Origin: Diatrype stigma
Lineage: Eukaryota; Ascomycota; Sordariomycetes; Xylariales; Diatrypaceae
Assembly (NCBI GenBank): GCA_022225965.2
Contig: JAKJXP020000015.1
Coordinates: 248,001-312,000 of the forward strand
Direction of reading: 5' to 3'
DNA length: 64,000 nucleotides
The position numbers and the translations under genes are program-made. Positions within the stretch are counted from its first letter, which is position 1. The number at the start of each line of letters is the position of its first letter. Under the pieces are notes generated by a model, which worked only from the letters and a program-made list of their open reading frames with translations, did not search any database and had not been told where the DNA came from. Below, piece by piece: positions 47,083 to 58,659 of this stretch.

Positions 47083-50000
47083 CTCGTTAGGGCTTTAAAC
47101 GCTTCCTGACCCACAATTTGACCGCTTCGCTATTGTAGTCAGGGATTATCTAAATGTCTTGCAAAAGCTAAATATCCTGGTTTCTACATAATTCCCCATA
47201 TAAATTAAATGCAACTCTATGTATTCTATTAACTGCTAATATTGCCGTATACGTTAATATAGTCCTTTTGCATATAAGATAATTTCGACGATTTATCGAA
47301 TAAAACAGAACCAACGGTTTTTTAATACTTATAATTAATACCTATTATTTCTTATAATTAATACTTATTACCGTTATAATTAATACCTATTACTTCTTAA
47401 AATTATTAACGCCTAAAATTATTAACATTTATAATTATAACTTTTATATAATTATTAATAATTGCAGTTATAACCTTTATATAATTATTATTACATATAA
47501 TTATCGCTAACTTTAAACGTATTTAAATTAACGATTTTATTAAATTATTTACGTTATTTTATAAAATAGCAATTGCAACCATTATTAAAATCTTTATTAG
47601 CGCCGATTTCTTCGGCTTTATTCTTATTAGGAACCTCCGTGCCGGAATTATATTTCCTTTTATTACTTTCTTTTAAATAATCATCTTTATTCCGGAAGTT
47701 TATTATTATAAATTGCAAATCTTTACTTAATATATCGCTTTTTTTTGGTTATATGCCAAGATGTTTATATATCCGCGGAAATATCCCTAGCCCTCTTTCA
47801 TAAAGGGCCCTTCTTTTTTTTAATTCCGAAAATTCCTTTTGTTACGTATTAATTTGCGTATTAATTGAATCGTTTTCTAGTTTTCCTATTAGTTATTTAG
47901 AAATTATTAATTTTATAAGGTCCTTATTATAAATCCAAAGTATATAAGGCCGTAAACGATTTTCGGATAATACCTAATATACGTTAAGACGTATATTATA
48001 TTTTGATTTATTAAATCTTTTAATCTTTATAATAATAGCTTTACGGCGTTTAAAATAAAAGTAATCGTAACGTTCTTACCGTTTTTTATAATATTGCTCG
48101 ACGATTTAATATATATTGGCAATTTTGTTTACGTATTATTGCATAATAGCATTTTATTCGGATCGTTTTTTTATTCCCTTTGCCCGTAATTGGGCTTTCC
48201 GGTTTTTAATCCAATTTTTTCGTTAAAAGCGGAAATTAATAACCCATTTGCGGAGAATTTATAATTCGGCTTGTTTTTTACGAAAAAGCTTGCGTTTTAT
48301 AACGGTTGCTTTTATGGCTTATCGATTAAGTTCGTTTGTAATAATACGAAGGCGTTCGTTATTTATTATAATACTTTCGTACCGAAAAATTACCTTATTG
48401 CGATTCCGGTTTTTCGTAAGTAGGCTCCTGAAATAACGTTTCTTATTTCTTTTTTTTTCGTTAATATTTTACGTAATAAGTAACGTTATTACGTTTATTG
48501 CTTTGTTTCGTTTTTTAATAACGTATGCTAATATAGGATTAAAGGTTAACTTATTTTTAATATAAGTATTAAGTTTACGATTAATATATTTATTATAATA
48601 ACGAATCGTATCGATATTAAGTTTCGAAGTAATTGCTTTATTTTAGTTTTTATATGGTGCTTTCGGTTTTTCCGGCATTTGTAGGAAAATTGGTATAGGA
48701 TTTATTATATGCCCTTTTCTTTAAGCTATTTCGTATCCGCCTTGTATTATTAATCGCATTTTCCGGCTTTTTTTATCCTTTTAATTTGCATTTTATTTTT
48801 CTTTATTTCTTATATAACCAGATTTATTCTTAATGTATTCCGGGAAAAATGCCGAATTTAGCGAATATTATAATTAATCCAATATAATATCAAAATTAAA
48901 AAAGCAAAAACCGGAATCCCTTTATGCCGAAATAATGTTATGCTTTTTTATTGTATGCCGCCGAATAACATATAATCCATTTAGGAAGTTTAAGGTATTA
49001 TAATTTAATTATACTTTATAATTAAGCGCCTTTACGATATTTAATTAATAATAACGCTTATAAATAGCGAAAATCCTTATATTTAGGGGTTACAATTTAT
49101 ACGTATTATATGGCGGCATTAAAAATAATATTACATTCGCTTTTCGGTACCGTTCGAAAAACTCTATTATATAATAATTTCCATAATTATTTATTAATAA
49201 TATACGCTTTTAGGTTAAATTTTTTAATACAAAATGATTAATTTAATAATTAATTCAATCGAAAGTTAATTAATTATCGATTTAATTATTCGGATTAATG
49301 GATAATACGGTTTTATTTTCGAAGTTATTATATATGTATTTTTGCAGTATTTGTTTTTCGGATAATATAATAAAAAGGGATATGGTTTTTTTTATTTTCG
49401 AAATAACCTTAATAACGGTTATTAACTTGCGAATTTCGGGATTATTCGTAATAATTAACGGTATCTTTATATAAATTTACGCTTATATCTTGTTTATAAA
49501 CATATTTATTTTGAATCCCGATTCGTTTACGTTTTATTCGTTTTTTGGCAAAATGCCTTCGTTTTTAAAGATTTTTTTATATGCCGCGAAATAACCTGCA
49601 GTATTGTCGTAATTTATTATCGTTTTATACGTAACAATTAGGCTTTTCGTTTTGGTATTATGGAATAATTCCGAATGTTTTTTAAATTACTGCCGCGCTT
49701 ATTTATTATAGGCCTTATTATGGCGTCCGTTGTTTTTAATTAAGAAAATAGCTAATTTCGCGAAATTAATCGCGTTAATTTTAACGCCGATATTAATATA
49801 AAAATTAATTTATGCCAAAAGGAATAATTTTTCTTTTGCTTTTAATAGGTAATACCTTCGTCGAATCTCGTTTTATGCTTTAACCCTTTTAAGCCGCTGG
49901 CATATAGTTTTCGGATTAATATCGTAATATATAACGGCGGCCTTTCTCGTTTCGAAATGGCCTTTTGTTTTCTAATTTTTTATAGCCAATTATACGCGTT

Positions 50001-50574
50001 TTTCCTTAAAAAACGCGAAAATGTTTAAAAATGCGATAAGCAAAAAAATGGATAATTATTTAATACGTCCCATCTTACAAAAGAAACGGTAATTTCCGGC
50101 AAACAGGAATTAATAAAAAGGCAGAAATTAATAAAAAGGCAGGAATTAACAAAAAGGCAGGAATTAATAAAAAGGCAGGAATTAATAAAAGGACAGAAAT
50201 TATCGGAACGCCGGAAGCAACAGAAACGCTAAAAGCAATTATAATTATCGGAAAGAAATAACAGCAATTATTAAAAAGAAATAACAGCAATTAACGGAAT
50301 TATAAAAATTAATAAAAACGCGAAATCTCTTTTGCGCTTACGAAAATTCCCGTTTTGCAAAATCTTAATAATGAAACAATAGTTACGAATATTTCATGCA
50401 TTAATAAAGGAAATTACAATATAACGTATTACTTCGATTTTAGGTAAGAACGCATACAAATTGGATATAATAAAAAATAAGACATTTAGCTTTTATAGGA
50501 CATTTAAGTAATCCCTAATTATAATAACGAAGCGGTTAAATTGTAGATTAGGAGGCGTTTAAAGCCCTGACGAA
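47083..50574. mobile_element. RIP-degraded DNA transposon with about 95-bp inverted ends, TA target site
   Basis: 3.49 kb of AT-rich sequence without long ORFs. It starts CTCGTTAGGGCTTTAAACG and ends in the inverted match CGTTTAAAGCCCTGACGAA, each flanked by TA. The terminal about 95 bp of both ends match each other, and match both ends of the undamaged short element at 61244-61934. Differences are mostly C/T and G/A, as expected of RIP. The TA duplication suggests a Tc1/mariner/pogo-class element, but I could not recognise the transposase in either strand. At 3.5 kb it is longer than usual, so an inserted or captured segment is possible. Confidence 0.75.
50104..50199 (+). repeat. 18-bp tandem repeat inside the first transposon
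   Basis: About five units of CAGGAATTAATAAAAAGG. In the + frame this would repeat a six-residue charged unit (QELIKR), which looks like the tail of a former coding region. Confidence 0.75.
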
Positions 50575-50576
50575 TA
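50575..50576. other. TA target dinucleotide shared by two transposons
   Basis: The right end of the first transposon and the left end of the mariner-type element are separated only by this TA. One element therefore inserted at the edge duplication of the other. Confidence 0.7.
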
Positions 50577-50610
50577 CGAAGGTCGAGTTTAAAATTAATC
50601 GTTATGCCAA
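50577..50610 (+). repeat. Left terminal inverted repeat of mariner-type element
   Basis: 34 bp, identical to the reverse complement of 58624-58657. Similarity continues with scattered changes inward. Confidence 0.9.
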
Positions 50611-50794
50611 GAAATTAGCCAACGTACATATATGGGTCTTAGGCCGTAACGATACTGTATGCCAGTTGTTATAATCCTATAGCTTAATTTGTATAAGGGT
50701 TAATGATTATACCATGACTTAACGGGCTTTTCTTATATTTTTACCAAATTATTAACTTTTATATTGGAAATCGTTAAATTAATACGATGGTTAC

Positions 50795-50979
50795 TATTGG
50801 TAGGTACGTACGTATAATCAAAAAAAGGAAATAACAATTGGATGAAACGGTTATATATTAAAATGTTTAAGGTAGGAAAAAGTTTATTTAAGGAATTGCT
50901 GGCGAAAGCCTGCAATTATATAGGACTAGCTTGCTTATATAATGGCAACGCATATTAATGCGTTAAAATATAATCATTA
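50795..50979 (-). repeat. Copia 3' LTR
   Basis: 185 bp, same length as 56734-56918. Differences are largely C/T and G/A. Begins TATTGG (ancestral TGTTGG likely). Confidence 0.85.
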
Positions 50980-51899
50980 TTTACTTTGTTTTTTTTCGCG
51001 ATTTAATCGCGAATTATACCGTCGATTTAACTACATAACTTTCCATTTTTTAAACCATTACTTCTTTTTTATCCATTCTTTTAATTTTATATTAACTTCG
51101 TTGCGATTAATTAACGACCTTATCGATTTATTAAGAAACGCCTTCGTTATGGCGTTAACCGGATTGCAGCTGCTATAGATCCATCGGATTTTATCCATTT
51201 CCTTATTTTTATACGATTAACGAAAGGCCATAAAATTAATTATTAATCGCTTTTCGTTAATGCTTTCCATTTATACCAAGCATTAATATAAGAAAAAAAA
51301 ATCCGTACAAAAAACGAACGAAACGCAAGAAAAAATTAAACGTTCCAGGATCGTATTAATGGTACAATAAATAACGTATCCGACGTTAAAGCCTTATATT
51401 ATGCCATAAATTTCGCTAATAAAAACGTTCCGAATTATTTTCTTGCATTTAATAAACGACTAATAAATAACATTATTAACGACGATAAATTCATTAACTT
51501 AAGGCGTAAACTTTTCGTTTCCAAATACGATAACGTATTCGATTTATAAGCTTAAGTCCTTATTATTTGCAAAAAATCTATTAACGAAAATATATAATCG
51601 AAAATCCTAAGGATTCAGTTAAATATAATTAAATTCGCAATTCTTATTATTCATTTATTATTAAATCCGGGCGTTTAATAACTTAGCCTTTTTAAAGCCA
51701 GATTCCGTATATTAAGCAGCCGTAAAATAATTAAAGGCTATTTCGGATTAGCAGATAAAAGAAATATAAGCTTTTCGAACTTTCTGCTTGACATATTTTT
51801 TAAATATATCCGATATTTTGGAATTAAATAATGCTAACTTTTTAACTTATTCCTTTTGGGTCGCTAAAAGGCCGTTTCTTTTTAAATAAATAATTAGGC

Positions 51900-53780
51900 A
51901 TAAATCGTTAAAATCCTCGATAGCCCCGTTTTTTAAGATTTTTTACGGACGCGTCTTAATGTTGGCTTTAATTAATGCTTTATTTTCTTTTTTCATAAAG
52001 TCCATTATATTAATATTAAAGATATTATTAATTTAAAGGCTTATTATACTAAATAATTATCCAATGCGAATTATTAATAAGCATGAATCGAATAATAAAG
52101 GATCCATATATAACTTTTATTAATAATAACGAAAATAAGTTTTAAACCAATATATATCCGATTTAGCCAATTCGTATAGCGGCTTTATAATACGCAATAT
52201 CGTTTTTTCGGAATATTTATTTTTTAATTCCGATAGCAATCGTATAAAAATAATACGTTTTATAAACGTTTTTAATTAAATATAAGCCATCGTAATATTT
52301 CGAATTATAACCTTTATGCCTTAATGTCGTAACATAAATATTAAAGCCATAATTAATCGTTAATTTATCCTTTTAATAATAAAAACATACGTTATAATAA
52401 AGTCTTTATCGGGATCTTTATATTTTTATACGACCAATTGGAACTTTTCGTAAAGGCTTAATATGTTTTTCCCTTTAATTTCGCGAACCATTCGGAATTT
52501 AAAAATAATAGCCTTTTAATAAATAGCTTTATTATAAATAACCGGTTATAATATGCCATTTTCGAATAAAGCATTAAATTTCTTTATATTCGAAGCTTCG
52601 TATGGTTTATTAAGGGCTACGATTTTACCTTTTATTTGCAACTTAATCGTTAAAATGCGGTTATGTTTTTTTTTTGCATTAAAATACGTTACGTTAAAAA
52701 ACAATATATTAAGGTCTTTTTTCGAAATAATGTCGTAATCCGTTAAATTAAAGCCTAGTCCTGGTTTGGATAATTCGATTTCCAGGTCCTAAGGCGGCTT
52801 CGCGTTATTCTTGGGTTATATATATGGCTTAATATGCGAACTCCTAAATATAAAGGTTTTTCCGGATATATTCGAAGCAATTATAACGTTTTTATCGATA
52901 ATAGCAATAACCTTATATAAACCTTGCCATTTATTTTTTTCGCGGTATATAAGTATTTCGTTACCGAAAAATAATAATATAAATAACGTTTTTTAAATAT
53001 TAAGGCCGTTTTTAATATTTAACGCGTTCCGGATTAAACGCTAGGCTTTAATTCTTTTAATTTCGGCCATTGCTTTTTAGGTTGCGACTGCCCTTTAGAT
53101 TTAAAACGGCGTAAGCGGCGAATTTATGTTTATTTTCGAATAAGCCCCAAAAACCAACAGAATAAATACGAAATTATCTGGATTTACTATATCATTAATA
53201 GCTTTAACGGCCATTTATAAGCGGAATACGCATAAGCCTTATATCTTTTTAAAAATAATTTCATACGTTCGTCGAATAGGTTCGTAATACTTTTTAATTT
53301 TACCGATAAACCAATAGGCTTTTATTAAAACCTGCTTATACGTAATACCGACAAGTCGAGCTTTATTCCGGAATTCGGTATTGTCGAAATTAATACCGGC
53401 GTCGTAAGTAAAAACATTAAGGAATCCTAAATAAATATCGATTTAATAAAACTTAAAGGCTTTTTAAGTTTCCTTTATTAATATATTAGCCATAAATCGT
53501 ATTACTTAAAAACCTATAGCCGTATCGATAATATAAAAAACGGAACGTCCATCGAAATACATAACGTTTACGATAACCTCGTAATTAAAATCCAAATCCG
53601 GATTTTTAAAAATAAACTTAAACCGTTAAAAGGCCTTTTTTTTAACCTAATAATAATAACAAAACTTATTAATCTTCTTAATGTCCTTTAGGTTAATATT
53701 ATACCTTACCTTTTTTAATAAGTCTTGGAATTTAATAACGGAAAAATGGCCAAAGCGGATATATAAACGATATAGCTTTA
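51900..53780 (-). pseudogene. Copia pol remnant (integrase then reverse transcriptase)
   Basis: Reading the - strand in one main frame with many stops gives fragments diagnostic of fungal copia polyproteins. The integrase zinc-binding start RFGHFSVIKFQDLLKK lies near 53710-53765. NYEVIVNVMYFDGRSVFYI lies near 53545-53600. DAGINFDNTEFRNKARLVG and YRAP-like YEPIRRTYEII lie near 53260-53410. NEILIYREKNKWQGLYKVI lies near 52900-52960. Reverse transcriptase pieces are MVREIKGKN and YEKFQLVV (about 52430-52500), then ELAKSDIYWFKTYF near 52120-52170. Stops are mostly TAA/TAG at former Gln/Trp/Arg positions, as RIP would produce. Non-functional. Confidence 0.8.
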
Positions 53781-56733
53781 TTTTCGTAAAAAAAAATTGC
53801 GCTATTAAAATAAAACCATAAATGTTTTCATTTTCGGTTAATAAGAACCGTAATACTATTTTTATAAATTAACTGGTTAATAACGTTATTAAAATATACG
53901 CCAAGTTAATTTATGTTTTTAAGTAACAGCAAAAATGAAATATCGGTTTTTATTATATGGAAATTAACCTATTTAAAAAATATATCAACAATAATTATTC
54001 CAAATAACTCCATAAGTGGTCCGTTTCTAAAGCGAATGTTAGCTTTTCCGGCGCGATTTTTATTAAATGGCATAAGGCGGTCGGAAAATTCCTTAATTAA
54101 GGCAAAATATTGGCCTTTACCAATAATCGAAATTCGTATTGCATTTATATTTAACATAATTCCTTAAAAAATGTACTTAACGTATCGGTCGAAAATAAAG
54201 GCAATATCGAATTTAGGTTATTTAATAAAAAAATACGTAATTATGCAATAATAAAAGACTTAATCGAAAAGACATGCGGCAGTTATTTATTAATTATCGT
54301 TAAATCCATAATTCGAAGAAATATTATCGTATTTCTTATTAAATTCTAAATCCGTATCGTTAATTCCTTCGTATTTAGCCAAGAAAATGGCGTAATTATT
54401 TTTTCGGCCTTCCTTATGGTTTTTCCATTAAATACGAGCGTTTTTTTGTTCCTTTTCGATATACTTAATAAACCAATAGCCTTTTTTTTTATATATCCAA
54501 TACTTACGTTTCCATATATGAACTGGACGCTTGTTATTATTATACCGGCCTCCTCGATTATTACGATAATATTTGCAATTAACGTAATATTAACCAAATT
54601 CGTTATCGTCGTCGTTATTATTATTTTCATTAATTAAGTATTATCGCGGTATACTTTTAAGATTTTCATAAATGCCAATAAATATACGGAACTTACTAGT
54701 TATATTTTTAAACCTAATAAAAAATTCGAAAAAAACGTATTAAAATTAAGGCACGTTACGGCATATATAATAAATTGCGATAATAAGCTATTATTCCCTT
54801 TTAAAGTCGGGCCTTAATGCTTTTTGACATAAAAAAAATTTATCGAATATAACCTAAAGCACCTTTAGGTTTAATTTGCCTTAATTATTTTTATCGGCCT
54901 TAATTCCGAAAAAAATAATCGAAATCCAATTAAGGTAATATTGGACCTTATTTTGTTTCGTATTAAAATGGCGTTTTATAGCGAAATATATATTAATAAA
55001 GCATTAATAACGGAATATATCGTATAAAAAATAAATAACAACTCGTCTTAATAAGATAATTAAAAATACGGCATAAAACTAGGTTTAACGGATATCCGTA
55101 ATATAATAAACGTTTAGAAAAAATCTAAACTTGTCCTTAAAAATGTTATACATTTCTTTTATATAATTATTTTCCTTATTTTAGGCCTTTTTAAAATGTC
55201 CGATAATGGTTAATAAATATATTTTATTTTAAATTCGTATCGGCGGAATGTTATAATATATTAGCTAAATCTAATTACCGACCGGCATAAAAATTAATCC
55301 TAACGTAAACGATAATGCCATTAAAAAAAAAAAACCGAAGCTTTCTGGTAATTATAAGGAACTTAAAAAACCGGATAGCCCTTATTTTCCGTTTGGGCGT
55401 CCGGAAAAAAGGTTTAATTATTGGTCGGATAAGAATTTAGTTTAGAATTATCCTAAAAAAGGCATGGTTTCTTTCGTTAAATTGTCTGCTTTAACCGTCG
55501 GATATGGCGGCATATACGAATTCCTTTGCCTTAATATATAAAGGGCTTATAAATTATATGCCGTATTATAATTTATATATAAATAACTAGGATACGAAAA
55601 AAATCCTATTAAAGAATATCCTAATTAAATTGGATATTCCGAAAATAATTGGCCATAATATCCCTAAAACGGCGAAGGCGGTTATTATCGATTAAAATAA
55701 AGGTTAAAGCGAAAATCAACGCGTAAGCTTAGGCGTTAATTAATACGGAGATTAAGGCGTTAATCCGAATGGTTAAAGTTTTTTTTAAATCCAATTGGTA
55801 ATCCTTAAAAGCCTTAAATACCGAAAGCTTTAAAAGGGGGCTATTAATTCGAATCGAATTAAAATTGGATTTAAAATATAAAGCGACGCGGCAAAAGCGG
55901 GTTATGAAATGAAAAGGAATTAGGCGATTCGTTTGCTAGTATATATAATAACCGGAAGCGGATTTAACTTTAAGGGCGTTCCGAGGAATATATAATCCCT
56001 TAATCGGTTTCGATTATTAGCGTTTTTTATGCTAATACGTTAAGCCATTTAGTTTTGGTTATTTTTAATTCCTTTATATTTCAAATGGAGAATATTTTTA
56101 TAATAACGAAATCGGCAAAAGCCTTATTAAATTTGGCGTTGCTTTTATTAACGTAAATCCTTTATTGCATAAATGCATTTTTTAAATTAATTCGTAATAA
56201 AAATGGCATTATTTTAAAGTTTCCTATTATAAAGCCTTATAGCCGGCCTTAATAATTCTCGAACGTTTTTTCGGATATTCGAACGTTAAGAATGCTCGAA
56301 TTTATATTTTCGAAATCGATTAGTATTATTAATACCTATATTAATTTTTAACGGTAATCTATTATATTCGGGTCGAACTTTTTCCAATTAATTACCATCG
56401 AATCAAAATAATTAAGCATTATTAATAAGCGATTCGTAATAATAGAAATTAATTTAAGCAGCCGTATTTAAGCTTTTAAAATAATAGGGTCGATTCTTAA
56501 AGAATTACCAAAAGGGCTTGTCCGTATATTACTGGCAATACCTTGGGCCAAGGTTTCGGCTTATTTATATTCCGACATAACTATTAACGAAAATAACGAT
56601 AAAAATAAAATTCGAAATGTAGGCATATAAAAATAAAAAGGAATTGCAGTATTATTATAATGTCTTTAATATCGTAATAATAACTTTTCTACCTTATCAA
56701 TTTATATTGCTAATATTTAGCAATATTAATTAA

Positions 56734-56918
56734 TATTAATAAATACGTACGTATAATTAAAAAAAGGAAATAACAATTAGGTAAAACGGTTATATATTAA
56801 AGTATTTAAGGTAGGAAGAAGTTTATTTAAGGAATTGCTGGCAGAAGCCTGCAGTTATATAGAACTAGCTTGCTTACATAATGGCAACGCGTGCCAGCGC
56901 GTTGGAATATAACCATTA
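56734..56918 (-). repeat. Copia 5' LTR
   Basis: 185 bp partner of 50795-50979, collinear without gaps in the parts I compared. Ends ..CCATTA before the GTTGC flank. Confidence 0.85.
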
Positions 56919-56999
56919 GTTGCTGAATACGATTTGGATATAAGGGTTTAGGCCTTTATCTTATACGCTAAAGGGGCTTTTCGGGCCAAAATAACGCTA

Positions 57000-58210
57000 A
57001 AGACCGGTTATTCGAGCTTTGTTTTTATTACATTGTTAAAGAAAGCTAAGAATCGTAGCTACGTTATAGGCGAGCCTATTTTGGTTAAATACGTTATTAC
57101 GGGCGTTAGGCGCGGCCGTTTAAAGGTGCTTATTTCCGAAAAAAAGAAGGAAATCGTGAAGATTTTAATAACGGATAAAGCGTTACGTAAATTTTTTAGC
57201 TAATAATTATTAAATACTTTTAACGATTAATAATCCGAAGAATTAAAAGATGTATTTCGCATAATAGTTTATCGTTTTATTAAAAAAGCCGGTTTTAATA
57301 ACGTTAAATTTATTACGAAATCCGGGCTTAATAAAGATTACCGTTTAGTTCGGTTAAAGTTTGCTTTAACGATAAAGGATTGGATTATTAAATAGATTAA
57401 GGGTATCGTATGAAATAACCAAACTTTAATCGTCTTAAGGAATATTTAAGGACGTTAGCGTGTTTGGTAACGATTTTATAAAGCCAACGAAAGTAATGTA
57501 ACGAGGGACCGGTGAAAGGGGTATATGGAGTTTATATTTTAGGGCTGTTTCTTATATTTTAAAAAGGGTTCCTTTTATTGCTGGCCCGAATAAACCGCCG
57601 TAATAAAGAAGAAATACGACAAGATAATTAAGGATTATAACGACGCCCATAAAGCAGCTAATTATGAAGCTTGGGAATTAGTAACGAAATTTGGGCGGAT
57701 GGGTATCGAGAAAAATAAGGATAGCCGGAAGTCGAGGTAGCAGTATATACCTAAACGTGGCGCTTAAATGCGACGGGATAAGAAGGATGGGATCGATTGG
57801 ATTCGGTATTGCGAAAAAGTCCTGTTATTTAAATACGTTTTTTTTATTAGAGAATTAAAGAAAAAGAATCCCGAAATATAAATTATCGCCTAAGAAAATA
57901 ACGTATCGTTATATATTTTAAAGTGATATATAAAAATGTAGAAAAATAAAAGGGTTTTTATTTTGATTTGGTCCGTTAATTCCTTTAATCTTAACGTTAT
58001 TAAACTTTTATGGTTTTAATTAAAGGTTATTACGGAAAAAATTAACAAAACCAAAAACCGGCTTAAAATAATTAAAGCTTAAAGGAATACTTGGAAGAAA
58101 TATTCTTAAGAAAAGCTATAACGTTACGTTAATAAGGTTCGTTAGAATTTTTAATGAGTAATTTACCGCCTTAGAAGTAATAATTATAAAAAAGACACCT
58201 GGCTTTCGGA
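57000..58210 (+). pseudogene. Mariner-type transposase remnant
   Basis: + strand fragments match fungal Tc1/mariner transposases in order: DKALRKFF and KKAGFNNVKF-like helix-turn-helix region (about 57170-57310); NNQTLIVL and KGYMEFIF*GCFLYFKKGSF (57410-57575); DGIDWIRYCEKVLLFKYVFF (about 57790-57850); II AxENN (57880-57905), at the place of the EDNAPAH catalytic block; and NSFNLNVIKLLW (57975-58012), at NSPDLNxIExxW. Stops and lost catalytic residues show that it is dead. Confidence 0.75.
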
Positions 58211-58623
58211 TAGCAAGAAGGGAAATAAATACGAACCTAGTGATATCCTTAAAACTTAATGGATAAAAAACGCGAAAAACTGGATTGCCGAAAATAAAGC
58301 TAGTTCGGAAATTTATTATATGGTTTTGAAGGGTATAAATAACTTAAAGAAAAATAGCGATAAGAATTAAGATTCTTATTTTTTCGTTAATGTAATCGGT
58401 TATACTATTAATTTCGATTTCGATTTCGATTCCGATTTTTAATTCTAATTAAAGATAATTAAATATTGTTAAATAAATAACTTGCCTTTAATTTCGTAAT
58501 AATAACGGCTTTAAATGTTTTTAATTGCTATAAAAAGTAATGGATTTTAAGTAAGTAAGTGGGCTGTTATAAATGGGCTAAGTGGGTATGGATGGATTTA
58601 GATGGCGCATTATAGCTAATTAT

Positions 58624-58657
58624 TTGGCATAACGATTAATTTTAAACTCGACCTTCG
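58624..58657 (-). repeat. Right terminal inverted repeat of mariner-type element
   Basis: Reverse complement identical to 50577-50610; followed by TA. Confidence 0.9.
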
Positions 58658-58659
58658 TA

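Larger units (their letters stand above)
50795..56918 (-). mobile_element. Ty1/copia LTR retrotransposon, RIP-degraded, nested in the mariner element
   Basis: 6.12 kb with two direct repeats of 185 bp (50795-50979 and 56734-56918). The 5-bp flanks are GTTAC (50790-50794) and GTTGC (56919-56923), a target duplication differing by one G-to-A change. A purine-rich tract on the - strand next to the left LTR (50980-51000) marks the 3' side, so the element runs on the - strand. Degenerate integrase and reverse transcriptase in the copia order are readable between the LTRs. Confidence 0.88.
50577..58657 (+). mobile_element. Tc1/mariner-type DNA transposon, RIP-degraded, split by a copia element
   Basis: Perfect 34-bp inverted ends (CGAAGGTCGAGTTTAAAA onward at 50577-50610, complement at 58624-58657) with TA on both sides (50575-50576 and 58658-58659). 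Without the inserted retrotransposon the element is about 1.95 kb, the usual mariner size. The right part carries a degenerate + strand transposase (see 57000-58210). Confidence 0.85.

Noticed and set aside
47600..50400. Attempt to read a pogo/Fot1 transposase in the first transposon
   Set aside because: Neither strand gave a convincing DDE or helix-turn-helix block, so no family was assigned.
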